NCBI GenBank assembly: GCA_003216725.1
Contig: QCIL01000005.1
Coordinates: 1 to 64,000 of the forward strand
Length of the DNA: 64,000 nucleotides
Source: Prochlorococcus sp. AG-402-L18
GTDB taxonomy: Bacteria; Cyanobacteriota; Cyanobacteriia; PCC-6307; Cyanobiaceae
Direction: 5' to 3'
Positions 17,991 to 27,068 of this stretch are shown here, in pieces. Each line of letters starts with the position of its first letter. Position 1 is the first letter of the stretch. A program made the position numbers and the translations under genes. Under the pieces are notes generated by a model. The model was not told the DNA's origin. It saw only the letters and a list, made by a program, of their open reading frames with translations, and did not search any database.

Positions 17991-19349
17991 TTAGTCTTCT
18001 AATTCTATTTGTATTTGTCTTTCATAAATTGATTCTTCATTAAAAGCTCTTGCTATCAAGAAACTGGCAATACAGCTGATTAAGACAGGTTTCATTATTA
18101 ATAAATTTTTTGTTAAAGCAAAAGCTAAAAACATTGCTGTTATTGGTGTTCGTGAACATCCCGCTACGAAAGCTCCCATTCCTGCAAAAATGTATGTACT
18201 TGGTGCATGTCCTGTCGCAATTTCCACCCAGCTCCCTATTATTAGTCCGATTGACCCTCCTAAAGTAAGCATTGGATAGAACAATCCTCCAGGAGCACCA
18301 GATGCTGCAGCTAAGCCTGTCGTGATAAATAATACTAAAACTGCTAATAAAGCAATTCCAATACTTGTATTTTGTTCAGCTATTATTTTCTGTAATTCAT
18401 CTAAATTATGAAATGTACTGGGTAAAGAAGAATAGATACTTCCTAAAATAAGTCCACAAATACTCATTTTTAAAACAAATTTATTTTTATACCATTTTTT
18501 CCCAAGATTTTGCATCAACAAAACATATCTGCTGTACAATTCTGCAAAGATTCCAATAATTATTCCTAGTAAAACTAGGTAAATAAAATCTATAGGTAAG
18601 AAAAAAACTGATGGGTCATATTCTTTTTGGATCAAAAATCCGAGGTTAAAATCAAAGCCTCCTGCTTTAGGATCTAAACCCAAGGCTTGAATAATATCAG
18701 CAGATGAATCTGCAATAAAAGTTGTGATCAATACTAATAGCAAAATTACTGGCCTAGCAGAGTTCAATAACTCTTCTATTGCATAGACAAACCCTCCTAA
18801 TGGGGCGCTAAATACTGCAGCTATTCCAGCACCACCACCTGCTGCAACTATTACTCTTCTGAAGGCTGTAGGAGCTTTGAGCCACTTAGCCATTTGCCAA
18901 GCTACTGATCCTCCCATTTGAACTGATGGACCTTCTGGACCCAAAGGGAATCCACTACCAATAGCAATAATTCCTGATATGAGCTTTACTAATCCTACTT
19001 TTATATTCATTGGAACTTTTTTATGCCTTAAAAACCCCATGATTTGACTCACACCTGAACCTTTTGCAGCAGGCGCTATATTTTTGATCAAATATCCTGC
19101 AATGGCTCCTCCTAGAGCTCCAAAAATTGGTAATACTGCAATAGATGGCAATTGGTTTAAAAGTGCTAATCTCCAATTATTTATAAAGTAAATTCCAGTT
19201 TTAAAAAATATGCTAGTAATTGAAGCTCCTAAGCCTGTTAATAAGAGCGACAATACAACAACGAGAGATCTTTGTTTTAATAATTTTTTGATGCTACGAG
19301 AAGAATTATTAGTGGTTTTTTGAATATTTTCTTTTATAAGGTTTGGCAT
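17991..19349 (-). CDS. ClC-family chloride channel/antiporter
   Basis: Membrane protein of the voltage-gated chloride channel family, moving Cl- or a similar anion, usually in exchange for H+. Filter elements seen in order: KGSGVSQIMGFL (GSGIP-type, with the serine kept and the proline replaced), GPEGPSVQMGG (the gating glutamate kept; the usual GREGP arginine is proline) and GAPGGLFYPMLTLGG (GxFxP). About ten or more hydrophobic helices fill 452 residues; no CBS domains follow. The retained gating glutamate suggests an exchanger. It begins 9 bases after the acnB stop on the same strand and is probably co-transcribed. Confidence 0.93.
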   Translation of the reverse strand: MPNLIKENIQKTTNNSSRSIKKLLKQRSLVVVLSLLLTGLGASITSIFFKTGIYFINNWRLALLNQLPSIAVLPIFGALGGAIAGYLIKNIAPAAKGSGVSQIMGFLRHKKVPMNIKVGLVKLISGIIAIGSGFPLGPEGPSVQMGGSVAWQMAKWLKAPTAFRRVIVAAGGGAGIAAVFSAPLGGFVYAIEELLNSARPVILLLVLITTFIADSSADIIQALGLDPKAGGFDFNLGFLIQKEYDPSVFFLPIDFIYLVLLGIIIGIFAELYSRYVLLMQNLGKKWYKNKFVLKMSICGLILGSIYSSLPSTFHNLDELQKIIAEQNTSIGIALLAVLVLFITTGLAAASGAPGGLFYPMLTLGGSIGLIIGSWVEIATGHAPSTYIFAGMGAFVAGCSRTPITAMFLAFALTKNLLIMKPVLISCIASFLIARAFNEESIYERQIQIELED

Positions 19350-19358
19350 AATCCATGA

Positions 19359-21932
19359 TCATTTTGACAAACTGAAATCGTGTATTTCATCAAATTGAAG
19401 ATAACGATAAAGTTCATCTGAATATGGATTAATTTTATTTTTAGTAATATCCTGATACTCTTCTACTCCAGGGATTTTTCCAAGAAGTGCGCAAACAGCT
19501 GCTAATTCAGCACTACCTAAAAATACTTGCGCATTTTTCCCAAGTCTATTGTCAAAATTTCTTGTACTAGTAGAGAATACTACAGATCCTTCATCCACTC
19601 TAGCTTGATTTCCCATACATAAAGAACAGCCTGGCAACTCTAATCTTGCACCACAACTTTCAAATATTTTATAATATCCTTCAGATTTTAGAGTTTCTTC
19701 ATCCATTTTTGTTGGTGGACAAATCCATAATTTAGCTTTTAAATTTTGTACACCTTCAAGAACTTTCGCAGCTGCTCTGTAATGACCAATATTTGTCATG
19801 CATGAACCTATAAAAACCTCGTCAATATTTGTATTTTCAACATCAGTGATTTCTTTTACATTATCTGGATCGTTAGGGCAAGCAACTATAGGTTCTGTTA
19901 CTTTTGCTAAATCAATTTCAATGATTTCTTCATACTGAGCATTTGGATCTGGTTTGATTAATGATGGTTTTTGTAACCAATTTTTCATATCATTTATTCT
20001 TCTAGAAATTGATTTTGAGTCTTCATAATTGCTCTCAATCATTTTTTCTAGCAGGCATATATTACTTCTTAAGTATTCTTGAACAGTTTCTTGTGATAAA
20101 AGTATTGTGCTACCAGCGCATGAGCGTTCTGCAGTAGCATCAGTGAGTTCAAAAGCTTGTTCAAGTTTTAGGTTTGGCAATCCCTCAATTTCCATAATTT
20201 TACCGTTAAATATATTTTTCTTATTTGCTTTCTCAACAGTTAAGAGTCCTTTTTTAATTGCGAAGAGAGGGATTGCATTTACTAAATCTCTAAGAGTGAT
20301 TCCTGGCAATAATTCTCCCTTAAATTTGACTAGCACAGATTCGGGCATATTTAATGGCATTGATCCTATTGCGGCGGCAAAAGCAACAATGCCCGAGCCT
20401 CCAGGAAATGAAATGCCAAGAGGAAATCTTGTATGACTATCTCCACCTGTGCCAACAGTATCAGGGAGAAGCATTCTGTTAAGCCAGCTATGAATTATGC
20501 CGTCTCCAGGCTTAAGAGCTACTCCACCTCTTTGAGATATAAAATCAGGTAATTCTTTATGGGTCACAAGATCTACTGGTTTAGGATATGCAGCTGTATG
20601 ACAAAAACTTTGCATGACTAAATCCGCAGTGAATCCTAAACAAGCTAGTTCTTTTAGTTCATCTCTAGTCATTGGCCCAGTAGTATCTTGACTGCCAACT
20701 GTGGTCATAATTGGCTCACAGGTAGTTCCTGGTCTAACTCCATCTAAACCGCATGCTTTGCCTACTATTTTTTGAGCTTGAGTAAATCCAGCATTACTTT
20801 CGGTTGGATTTTGTGGTCGGATAAATATTTTGCTCGGTTGATAATCTAATTTTCTTCTAATTTTGTCTGTAAGAGATCTTCCAATCATAAGATTAATTCT
20901 GCCGCCAGCTTGAATTTCGTCAGTAAGCGTTGATGGATGTAAGTCGAATTTGCTTATTAACTCTTCAGTATTTGAATCTTTTTCAATTTTTTTGATAATG
21001 CCTTCATAAGGATATATTTTAATAATATCTCCGGTTTTCATATCAGATACGTCAGCTTCTATAGGTAAAGATCCAGAATCTTGTGCTGTATTAAAAAAAA
21101 TAGGTGCTATTTTGCCACCAATTATTATTCCACCTGTTTTTTTGTTTGGAACAAAAGGAATATCTTCGCCTATATGCCAAATGAGTGAATTAATGGCAGA
21201 TTTTCTAGAACTCCCCGTTCCAACAACATCTCCAACATAAGCTATTGGTAAATTTTGCTTTTTTAAATTATTAAGAATCTTTAGTCCATCTGGTTTTTTA
21301 AATTCCAACATAGCCAATGCGTGCATCGGAATATCAGGGCGTGTTGTTGCATGAATAGCCGGAGATAAGTCGTCTGTGTTTGTCTCCCCGTCAACTTTAA
21401 ATACTAAACAAGTAATTTCTTTCGCTAGAACTTTTTTATTTTTAAACCATTCTGAATTTGCCCAACTATTAATAACTTCTTTTGCATAAATATTATTTTG
21501 AGATAATTCAAAAATTTCATTAGCTGAGTCGTAAACAAGAATAATATTTTTTAAAACTTCTGAAGCTTTTTTAGCAAGTAAACTATTTTCTCCTTTAAGT
21601 ATTTCAACTAAAGAATTTACATTATATCCTCCTATCATTGTTCCCAATATTTCAATTGCTTTTTCAGGATTAATTGATTTGCAATATTTTTCGGAATTAA
21701 CAATAGCTGTAAGCCAGCTTGCTTTTACATAAGCAGCCTCATCAACCCCTGGCGGCACTCTATTTATAAGTAAATCAAGTAGATCAAATGAATCGTAAGT
21801 GCTATCTTGTTCCAATAACTTTATAATACAATTTGTTTGTTCAGAATTTAAAGGTAAAGGAGGTATACCTTTGGCAGCTCTTTCAGCTACGTGATCTGCA
21901 TAATCTTTTAGCAATGTTTCCAAATTCTTCAT
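19359..21932 (-). CDS. acnB: Aconitate hydratase B
   Basis: [4Fe-4S] dehydratase interconverting citrate and isocitrate, here feeding 2-oxoglutarate for nitrogen assimilation. It has the AcnB domain order: an N-terminal HEAT-like helical domain (1-160), a swivel domain with VGDVVGTGSSRKSAINS near residue 240, then the catalytic domains with TVGSQDTTGPMTRDEL, TGGDSHTRFPLGISFPGG and the cluster cysteine in GSCMTNIGHYR, with the other two in ELPGCSLCMGNQA. The 857 residues match the family. It is divergent from the DAHP synthase gene across 97 bases. Confidence 0.97.
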   Translation of the reverse strand: MKNLETLLKDYADHVAERAAKGIPPLPLNSEQTNCIIKLLEQDSTYDSFDLLDLLINRVPPGVDEAAYVKASWLTAIVNSEKYCKSINPEKAIEILGTMIGGYNVNSLVEILKGENSLLAKKASEVLKNIILVYDSANEIFELSQNNIYAKEVINSWANSEWFKNKKVLAKEITCLVFKVDGETNTDDLSPAIHATTRPDIPMHALAMLEFKKPDGLKILNNLKKQNLPIAYVGDVVGTGSSRKSAINSLIWHIGEDIPFVPNKKTGGIIIGGKIAPIFFNTAQDSGSLPIEADVSDMKTGDIIKIYPYEGIIKKIEKDSNTEELISKFDLHPSTLTDEIQAGGRINLMIGRSLTDKIRRKLDYQPSKIFIRPQNPTESNAGFTQAQKIVGKACGLDGVRPGTTCEPIMTTVGSQDTTGPMTRDELKELACLGFTADLVMQSFCHTAAYPKPVDLVTHKELPDFISQRGGVALKPGDGIIHSWLNRMLLPDTVGTGGDSHTRFPLGISFPGGSGIVAFAAAIGSMPLNMPESVLVKFKGELLPGITLRDLVNAIPLFAIKKGLLTVEKANKKNIFNGKIMEIEGLPNLKLEQAFELTDATAERSCAGSTILLSQETVQEYLRSNICLLEKMIESNYEDSKSISRRINDMKNWLQKPSLIKPDPNAQYEEIIEIDLAKVTEPIVACPNDPDNVKEITDVENTNIDEVFIGSCMTNIGHYRAAAKVLEGVQNLKAKLWICPPTKMDEETLKSEGYYKIFESCGARLELPGCSLCMGNQARVDEGSVVFSTSTRNFDNRLGKNAQVFLGSAELAAVCALLGKIPGVEEYQDITKNKINPYSDELYRYLQFDEIHDFSLSK

Positions 21933-22029
21933 TAGTAAGGTTTAATGCCTAATCTATTGTTATTTTTAATATTGAAAAGGAGAGTATTCATAAATGCTTT
22001 TTTAAATATTCAAACTTCTTAATTAATCA

Positions 22030-23097
22030 ATGACGACATCATCAAATAATTCAGCTTTAGAAAAGACATCAGATTTGCATGTTGTTGAAACACGTCCATT
22101 AATTTCTCCTAATAAACTGCATAATGATCTACCTTTAGATTATACCTCTGCTGATACTGTCTCGAAAACTAGGAGATCAATACAAAAAATTTTGCATGAC
22201 AGTGATTCTAGACTTTTAGTAATAGTAGGACCTTGCTCAATACATGATATTGAGGCGGCTAAAGAATATTCAGAATACATTAAGAAATTTAGAAATACTT
22301 ATAAAGATAAACTTGAAATAGTAATGAGGGTTTATTTTGAAAAACCAAGAACTACAATTGGATGGAAGGGATTAATTAATGATCCCCATTTAGATGGTTC
22401 TTATGATATCAATACTGGCTTAAGACGAGCTAGAAGTTTGCTTTCTTATCTAGCAAAAAGTGAAATACCATCAGCTACAGAATTATTAGATCCTATTGTT
22501 CCTCAATATATTGCAGATTTAATTAGTTGGACAGCTATCGGCGCAAGGACTACTGAAAGCCAAACTCATAGAGAAATGGCATCCGGATTATCTATGCCAA
22601 TTGGATTTAAGAACGGAACAGATGGTTCTTTTACAACTGCAATAAATGCAATGAAATCGGCATCAAAGTCACACCATTTTTTAGGAGTCAATGATCATGG
22701 CTATGCTTCTATAGTAAATACTACGGGTAATCCCGATGGCCATATTGTTTTAAGAGGTGGTGAAAAGGGAGTGAATTATGAAAATCAACATGTAACCAGT
22801 ATTTCAGACGAATTAAAATCAGTTAATCTACCTCATAAAGTTATGATTGACTGTAGTCATGGTAATTCTAATAAAGACTTCAGAAAACAATCTGATGTAC
22901 TAAAAAATGTTGCGAATCAAATAAAGACTGGAGAAAAAAATATTTTGGGAATTATGCTTGAAAGTCATCTAAAAGATGGAAATCAAAAGCTTATTAATAA
23001 AAAGAATTTAGAGTACGGAAGAAGCATTACTGATGCGTGTATAGATATTAATACCACAGAAAAATTACTTGAAATTTTGTATGATTCAATGCTCTAG
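22030..23097 (+). CDS. aroF: 3-deoxy-7-phosphoheptulonate synthase (type I, AroF/G/H class)
   Basis: Condenses phosphoenolpyruvate and erythrose 4-phosphate, the entry step of the shikimate pathway. Characteristic segments: LVIVGPCSIHDIEAA near residue 58, PRTTIGWKGLINDPHLDGS, SWTAIGARTTESQTHREMASGLS, GFKNGTDGS, and IDCSHGNSNKD with the metal-binding histidine. At 355 residues it matches the long microbial class I enzymes that are feedback-inhibited by an aromatic amino acid; which one cannot be read safely. It converges with the phytol-kinase-like gene, with one base between the stops. Confidence 0.96.
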   Translation: MTTSSNNSALEKTSDLHVVETRPLISPNKLHNDLPLDYTSADTVSKTRRSIQKILHDSDSRLLVIVGPCSIHDIEAAKEYSEYIKKFRNTYKDKLEIVMRVYFEKPRTTIGWKGLINDPHLDGSYDINTGLRRARSLLSYLAKSEIPSATELLDPIVPQYIADLISWTAIGARTTESQTHREMASGLSMPIGFKNGTDGSFTTAINAMKSASKSHHFLGVNDHGYASIVNTTGNPDGHIVLRGGEKGVNYENQHVTSISDELKSVNLPHKVMIDCSHGNSNKDFRKQSDVLKNVANQIKTGEKNILGIMLESHLKDGNQKLINKKNLEYGRSITDACIDINTTEKLLEILYDSML

Positions 23098-23098
23098 T

Positions 23099-23743
23099 TC
23101 ACAGACCAGTAATAAAAATATTAAAGAAAATCCCTCCTGCAACAGGAACTATCAAATTATCTATCCCAAAAATGCTAATTTGCTCTAAAAATGTTGATAT
23201 TAAAGCTATTAAAAAGAAACTTATATTGAAAGAATAATTAAAAAAATAACCAATACCAACTATGACAATACAACTTGTCAAAAACATAGTTATAGTTCCA
23301 TACAAAGATTTTTTTTGTTCTAAAAAAAGCCAACTTTTTGACTCATAATTTTTACCAATTAAACCAGCGAAGCCGTCTCCAAATGTCATTATGAAAAAAC
23401 CAACTATCAAGGAACTAGGATCTTTATCCCAATAAAGATAAATTAAAATAAATAAGCTTAAACAATAAAATAATGTTCCAAAACTTTTTCTATCTACATC
23501 TTCTATCGTTGGAAATAATTTATATTTATAATTGGAGACGATAAGTACCGCAATAATACTAGTAAAAAGAAGTGCAGAGTACCTATCAATTTCTAAGTAT
23601 TTTGCTATTGGAATTAAAGGTCCTATTCCAATATGAATAATCTTTCTGAGAAATTCTTTATTGCTTGGATTAAATTTTTTATAAATTATTGATAATAAAA
23701 AGATTAAACATAAGTAAACTAAAATTAATATAAATTTTATCAA
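23099..23743 (-). CDS. Phytol kinase/dolichol kinase-like membrane protein
   Basis: Polytopic membrane protein of the VTE5/DGK1/SEC59 group (CTP-dependent lipid-alcohol kinases), 214 residues. Features: about six to seven hydrophobic helices, an early LRKIIHIGIGPLIPIA block, DRKSFGTLFY, and the diagnostic FGDGFAGLIGK near residue 121, followed by KSLYGTITMFLTSC. In cyanobacteria such proteins phosphorylate phytol for tocopherol or chlorophyll salvage; the substrate here is inferred. It starts 6 bases after the sigma-factor stop on the same strand and may share its transcript. Confidence 0.8.
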   Translation of the reverse strand: MIKFILILVYLCLIFLLSIIYKKFNPSNKEFLRKIIHIGIGPLIPIAKYLEIDRYSALLFTSIIAVLIVSNYKYKLFPTIEDVDRKSFGTLFYCLSLFILIYLYWDKDPSSLIVGFFIMTFGDGFAGLIGKNYESKSWLFLEQKKSLYGTITMFLTSCIVIVGIGYFFNYSFNISFFLIALISTFLEQISIFGIDNLIVPVAGGIFFNIFITGL

Positions 23744-23749
23744 CTTAAT

Positions 23750-24772
23750 CTATGCTGCTTTTTGATGAGTAGTCATTACTCTGAGTTTTAATATTGCTTT
23801 TGCTTCTAATTGTCTTACTCTTTCCCTAGATACATTTATTTGTCTTCCTATCTCTGCAAGCGTTAAAGGTTCCTCTCCATCAAGCCCGAATCTAAGTTTC
23901 ATAATTTTTTGTTCTCTTTCATTTAATTGAGCAAGCCAAGTACCAAGATGTTCTTTTTGTATTGTTCTATCCATTCCTTCCATTGGTTCTTCGCAGTTTG
24001 GATCAGGAATAAGTTCGCCTAGGGTACTTCTATCTTCTTCTCCTCTGGCATGAGCATCTAGAGAAGCGCAGGGGGCGCTTTGCGAGATTAGATCTTCTAA
24101 ATCTTTAAGTTCAATTCCCATTGATGAAGCCATTTCTAGTCTGGTGGGTTGTCGCCCAAACTTATGTGATAATTCCCTAGAAACTCTTCTCATTTTTGAT
24201 AGTTTTTCACTTATATGAATTGGTAATCTAATAGTTCTAGCACTATTATCAATTGCTCTAGTCATTCCTTGCCTAATCCACCAATAAGCATATGTAGAGA
24301 ATTTATATCCCATAGCAGGATCAAATTTATCAACTGCTCTCTCTAAGCCAATAGCACCCTCTTGAACTAAATCTAATAGTTCTAATCCTTGATTTTGATA
24401 TTTTTTTGCAACAGATACAACTAATCTTAAATTTGCTGCCATCATTCTATCTCTAGCTCTTTTACCGACTTTTATAAGATGTCGATTCCGTATTGACCTT
24501 TCATCTGCAGGAGTTTCTAGCAATTTTTTCATGTTTTGAACATGATGTGCTAACTCTATTTCTTCTGCAGCCGTTAGAAGAGGAACTCTTCCTATGCTGC
24601 TTAAGTAATAACCAATAGAATCTGAAGCTAGTCTTGTAGATTTTTTTTGGCTTTGCTTAGAAGTTAAGCGTGTTTTTGTTGTACGAGTTTTGTTCGTAGT
24701 GTTTGGTAATCTAGGCTCTTCAAAATTATTTCTTGAAGAATCCTTTGCTGATTCCAGAGGGATCCCCATCAC
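23750..24772 (-). CDS. RNA polymerase sigma factor, group 2 (RpoD-like)
   Basis: Sigma70-family factor with regions 1.2 to 4.2 but no region 1.1 and a short N-terminal basic spacer, typical of the cyanobacterial non-essential group 2 factors. Region 1.2 is SIGRVPLLTAAEEIELAHH, the region 2 core includes LVQEGAIGLERAVDKFDP and FSTYAYWWIRQGMTRAI, and the region 4 helix-turn-helix is LTLAEIGRQINVSRERVRQ. The 340 residues fit. It has a 188-base upstream gap, long for this genome, as expected of a regulated promoter. Which Sig type (SigB/C/D/E-like) it is cannot be set without a tree. Confidence 0.95.
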   Translation of the reverse strand: MMGIPLESAKDSSRNNFEEPRLPNTTNKTRTTKTRLTSKQSQKKSTRLASDSIGYYLSSIGRVPLLTAAEEIELAHHVQNMKKLLETPADERSIRNRHLIKVGKRARDRMMAANLRLVVSVAKKYQNQGLELLDLVQEGAIGLERAVDKFDPAMGYKFSTYAYWWIRQGMTRAIDNSARTIRLPIHISEKLSKMRRVSRELSHKFGRQPTRLEMASSMGIELKDLEDLISQSAPCASLDAHARGEEDRSTLGELIPDPNCEEPMEGMDRTIQKEHLGTWLAQLNEREQKIMKLRFGLDGEEPLTLAEIGRQINVSRERVRQLEAKAILKLRVMTTHQKAA

Positions 24773-24960
24773 CCTGGCCTCCTAAAATGGATTTTTTAGA
24801 AAACTAGCACTGAAATCGCAAGAAAAACTACTTTTGCGTTGAAACTTTAAAGACAAAATAAAATTATTTTTTTAATATTTCTTCTAATCACTTGCTATAA
24901 AAGGGTTTTAAGAAATATAAAATTTTTTAAAATATTAAGTAATTTTTTTAAAATGTTATA
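24773..24960. other. 188-base gap between ppk and sigma-factor gene
   Basis: Very AT-rich upstream region of the sigma-factor gene. It contains a short inverted repeat CGCAA (24817-24821)/TTGCG (24834-24838) about 50 bases before the ATG. I see no clear promoter hexamer pair and no small ORF of note. Confidence 0.4.
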
Positions 24961-27054
24961 TTAATCAATTTTTTGCCAATTATTTATTAAATCAATTTGA
25001 GAACGATTTGAAATTGATTTTTTTGCTATTTTTTTGTATACCCCATCTTTATTCATTACCCAAGAGTAATGTTCATCCTGAATATATATTTGCAAGAGAT
25101 TATAAAGCTGAGATTTTAATTTTAAATCCTCTATAGGTGTTACAGCTTCTATTCTTCTGTCAAGATTTCTTCTCATCCAGTCAGCGCTGCCAATAAAAAC
25201 TTCTGCATCATTATTATTATAAAACCAAAAAATTCTGGAATGTTCAAGAAAATGGCCAATAATACTTGTTATTCTAATATTTTCACTTAAATTTTCTCTT
25301 TGAGGATATAAGCAACAAATTCCTCTTATTATTAAATTAATTTTTACTCCCGCTTGAGATGCTGAATAAAGTAATTGAATTATTTCTGGATCTACCAATG
25401 AATTCATTTTTGCGATAATCTCAGCTTTTTTATTATTTTTTGCATTTTCAATTTCTCGATTTATCAAAAATATAAATCTTTGTCTTAAAGAATAAGGTGA
25501 TACTAATAATTTTTGATAGGTATTTTGTTTAGAAAAACCCGATAGGTAATTAAATAATTTGATTAAATCTGAGGCAATATCAGGATCTGTAGAAATTAAA
25601 CCTAGATCTGTATAAAAATTTGACGTATTGGAATTGTAATTACCTGTACCAATATGAAAATAATTTCTTAATCTACCTTTTTCTTTCCTTATTATTAACG
25701 ATATTTTTGTATGTGTTTTAAAGCCGATAATTCCGTACACCACATGAACTCCAGCTTGCTCTAATTGTTTTGCCCATTGGATATTATTATCTTCGTCGAA
25801 TCTGGCTTTAAGTTCCACCAAAGTCATTACTTCTTTGCCATTTTCAGCTGCTCTCATCAAAGCATCAATAATAGGCGAATCTTTTGAAACTCGATAAAGA
25901 GTAATTTTTATTGCTAATACAAGAGGATCATCAGCAGCGTTATTTATCAATTGTTCAACAGAAGTTTTAAATAAATCGTAGGGGTGATGAAGAAGGATAT
26001 CTTGTTTTCTCGCAATATTGAAAATGGAGTTGCTGTTTTTATGTGTAGAATTTTCAATTGATTTTAATAACGGATGAGTTTTTCCAATGCGTAAATTTTC
26101 TTTTAAATCATCGCGATCTACTTGTAAAAGACAGCTTAAATCATCCAATGCTAATAAACTTTTGCAGTAGTAAATGTACTCTTCTGGTATCTCAATACTT
26201 TCAATAAGAAGTTTTAAAATATTAATTGGTACTTTTTCTTCTACTTCTAATCTGACAACATCTCCACCTAACCTCCTTTTTTGTAAGCTTTTTTCGACAG
26301 CTAAGAGCAAGTCATCAGCCTCTAATTCTTTCAATTCTAAATCTGCATCTCTAGTCAAACGAAAAAATGAATAATTTATACATTCCATCCCATTAAATAA
26401 AGTATTAATGTTGTTTCCAATTAAGTCTTCAACTGTAAGAAAAAATCGATATTTTTCGTCTTTACTTTCTATAATATCGTTTGGAATTTGTATGAATCGA
26501 CTAATATTTTTTGTAGGTATTTTTATTCTGACAAATTGATTTTTAGATTCTTCTTCATCTTTGATTAAAGCAGCTAAATTAAGACTTAAATTGCTAATAA
26601 AAGGGAATGGATGTGCAGGATCAACTACTAGTGGAGTTAATAAAGGGAAAATTGATGATGTGAAATAATTGTCACACCAATTTTTTTGATTTGTGGTTAG
26701 TTCTTCATATTTTTTTAAAAAAATGCCTTCACTTTTAAGTTCATTATTTAATTCATTATTAAAAAATTCTTCTTGTAGAGTGGTTAGTTTTTTAACTTCT
26801 TGATTAATTCTTTTTAATTGCTCCTTGGGAGTAAGTCCATCAATACTTTTTTTTCTTATTCCTGCTTCTAATTGTGCTTTTAATGAAGCAACTCTTACCA
26901 TGAAAAATTCATCAAGATTATTACTGAAAATCGAAAAAAATTTTATTTTATCTAATACTTTATAGTCTTTTTCCATGCCAGTTAGAAGAACTCTTTTATT
27001 AAAGTCGATCCAACTTAATTCTCTATTTATAAAATTATCAGTCTCATTTTTCAT
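24961..27054 (-). CDS. ppk: Polyphosphate kinase 1
   Basis: Reversibly transfers the ATP gamma-phosphate onto inorganic polyphosphate, phosphate storage relevant to an ocean-surface cell. N-terminal domain NRELSWIDFNKRVL at 10-23; core VVDPAHPFPFISNLSLNLA; the phosphorylated histidine region GFKTHTKISLI followed by RNYFHIGTGNYN; and C-terminal IRGICCLYP and GSADWMRRNLDRRIE. The 697 residues are normal. The MFS transporter gene lies 14 bases upstream on the same strand, suggesting a two-gene transcript. Confidence 0.97.
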   Translation of the reverse strand: MKNETDNFINRELSWIDFNKRVLLTGMEKDYKVLDKIKFFSIFSNNLDEFFMVRVASLKAQLEAGIRKKSIDGLTPKEQLKRINQEVKKLTTLQEEFFNNELNNELKSEGIFLKKYEELTTNQKNWCDNYFTSSIFPLLTPLVVDPAHPFPFISNLSLNLAALIKDEEESKNQFVRIKIPTKNISRFIQIPNDIIESKDEKYRFFLTVEDLIGNNINTLFNGMECINYSFFRLTRDADLELKELEADDLLLAVEKSLQKRRLGGDVVRLEVEEKVPINILKLLIESIEIPEEYIYYCKSLLALDDLSCLLQVDRDDLKENLRIGKTHPLLKSIENSTHKNSNSIFNIARKQDILLHHPYDLFKTSVEQLINNAADDPLVLAIKITLYRVSKDSPIIDALMRAAENGKEVMTLVELKARFDEDNNIQWAKQLEQAGVHVVYGIIGFKTHTKISLIIRKEKGRLRNYFHIGTGNYNSNTSNFYTDLGLISTDPDIASDLIKLFNYLSGFSKQNTYQKLLVSPYSLRQRFIFLINREIENAKNNKKAEIIAKMNSLVDPEIIQLLYSASQAGVKINLIIRGICCLYPQRENLSENIRITSIIGHFLEHSRIFWFYNNNDAEVFIGSADWMRRNLDRRIEAVTPIEDLKLKSQLYNLLQIYIQDEHYSWVMNKDGVYKKIAKKSISNRSQIDLINNWQKID

Positions 27055-27068
27055 GAAAATAAATTTGA

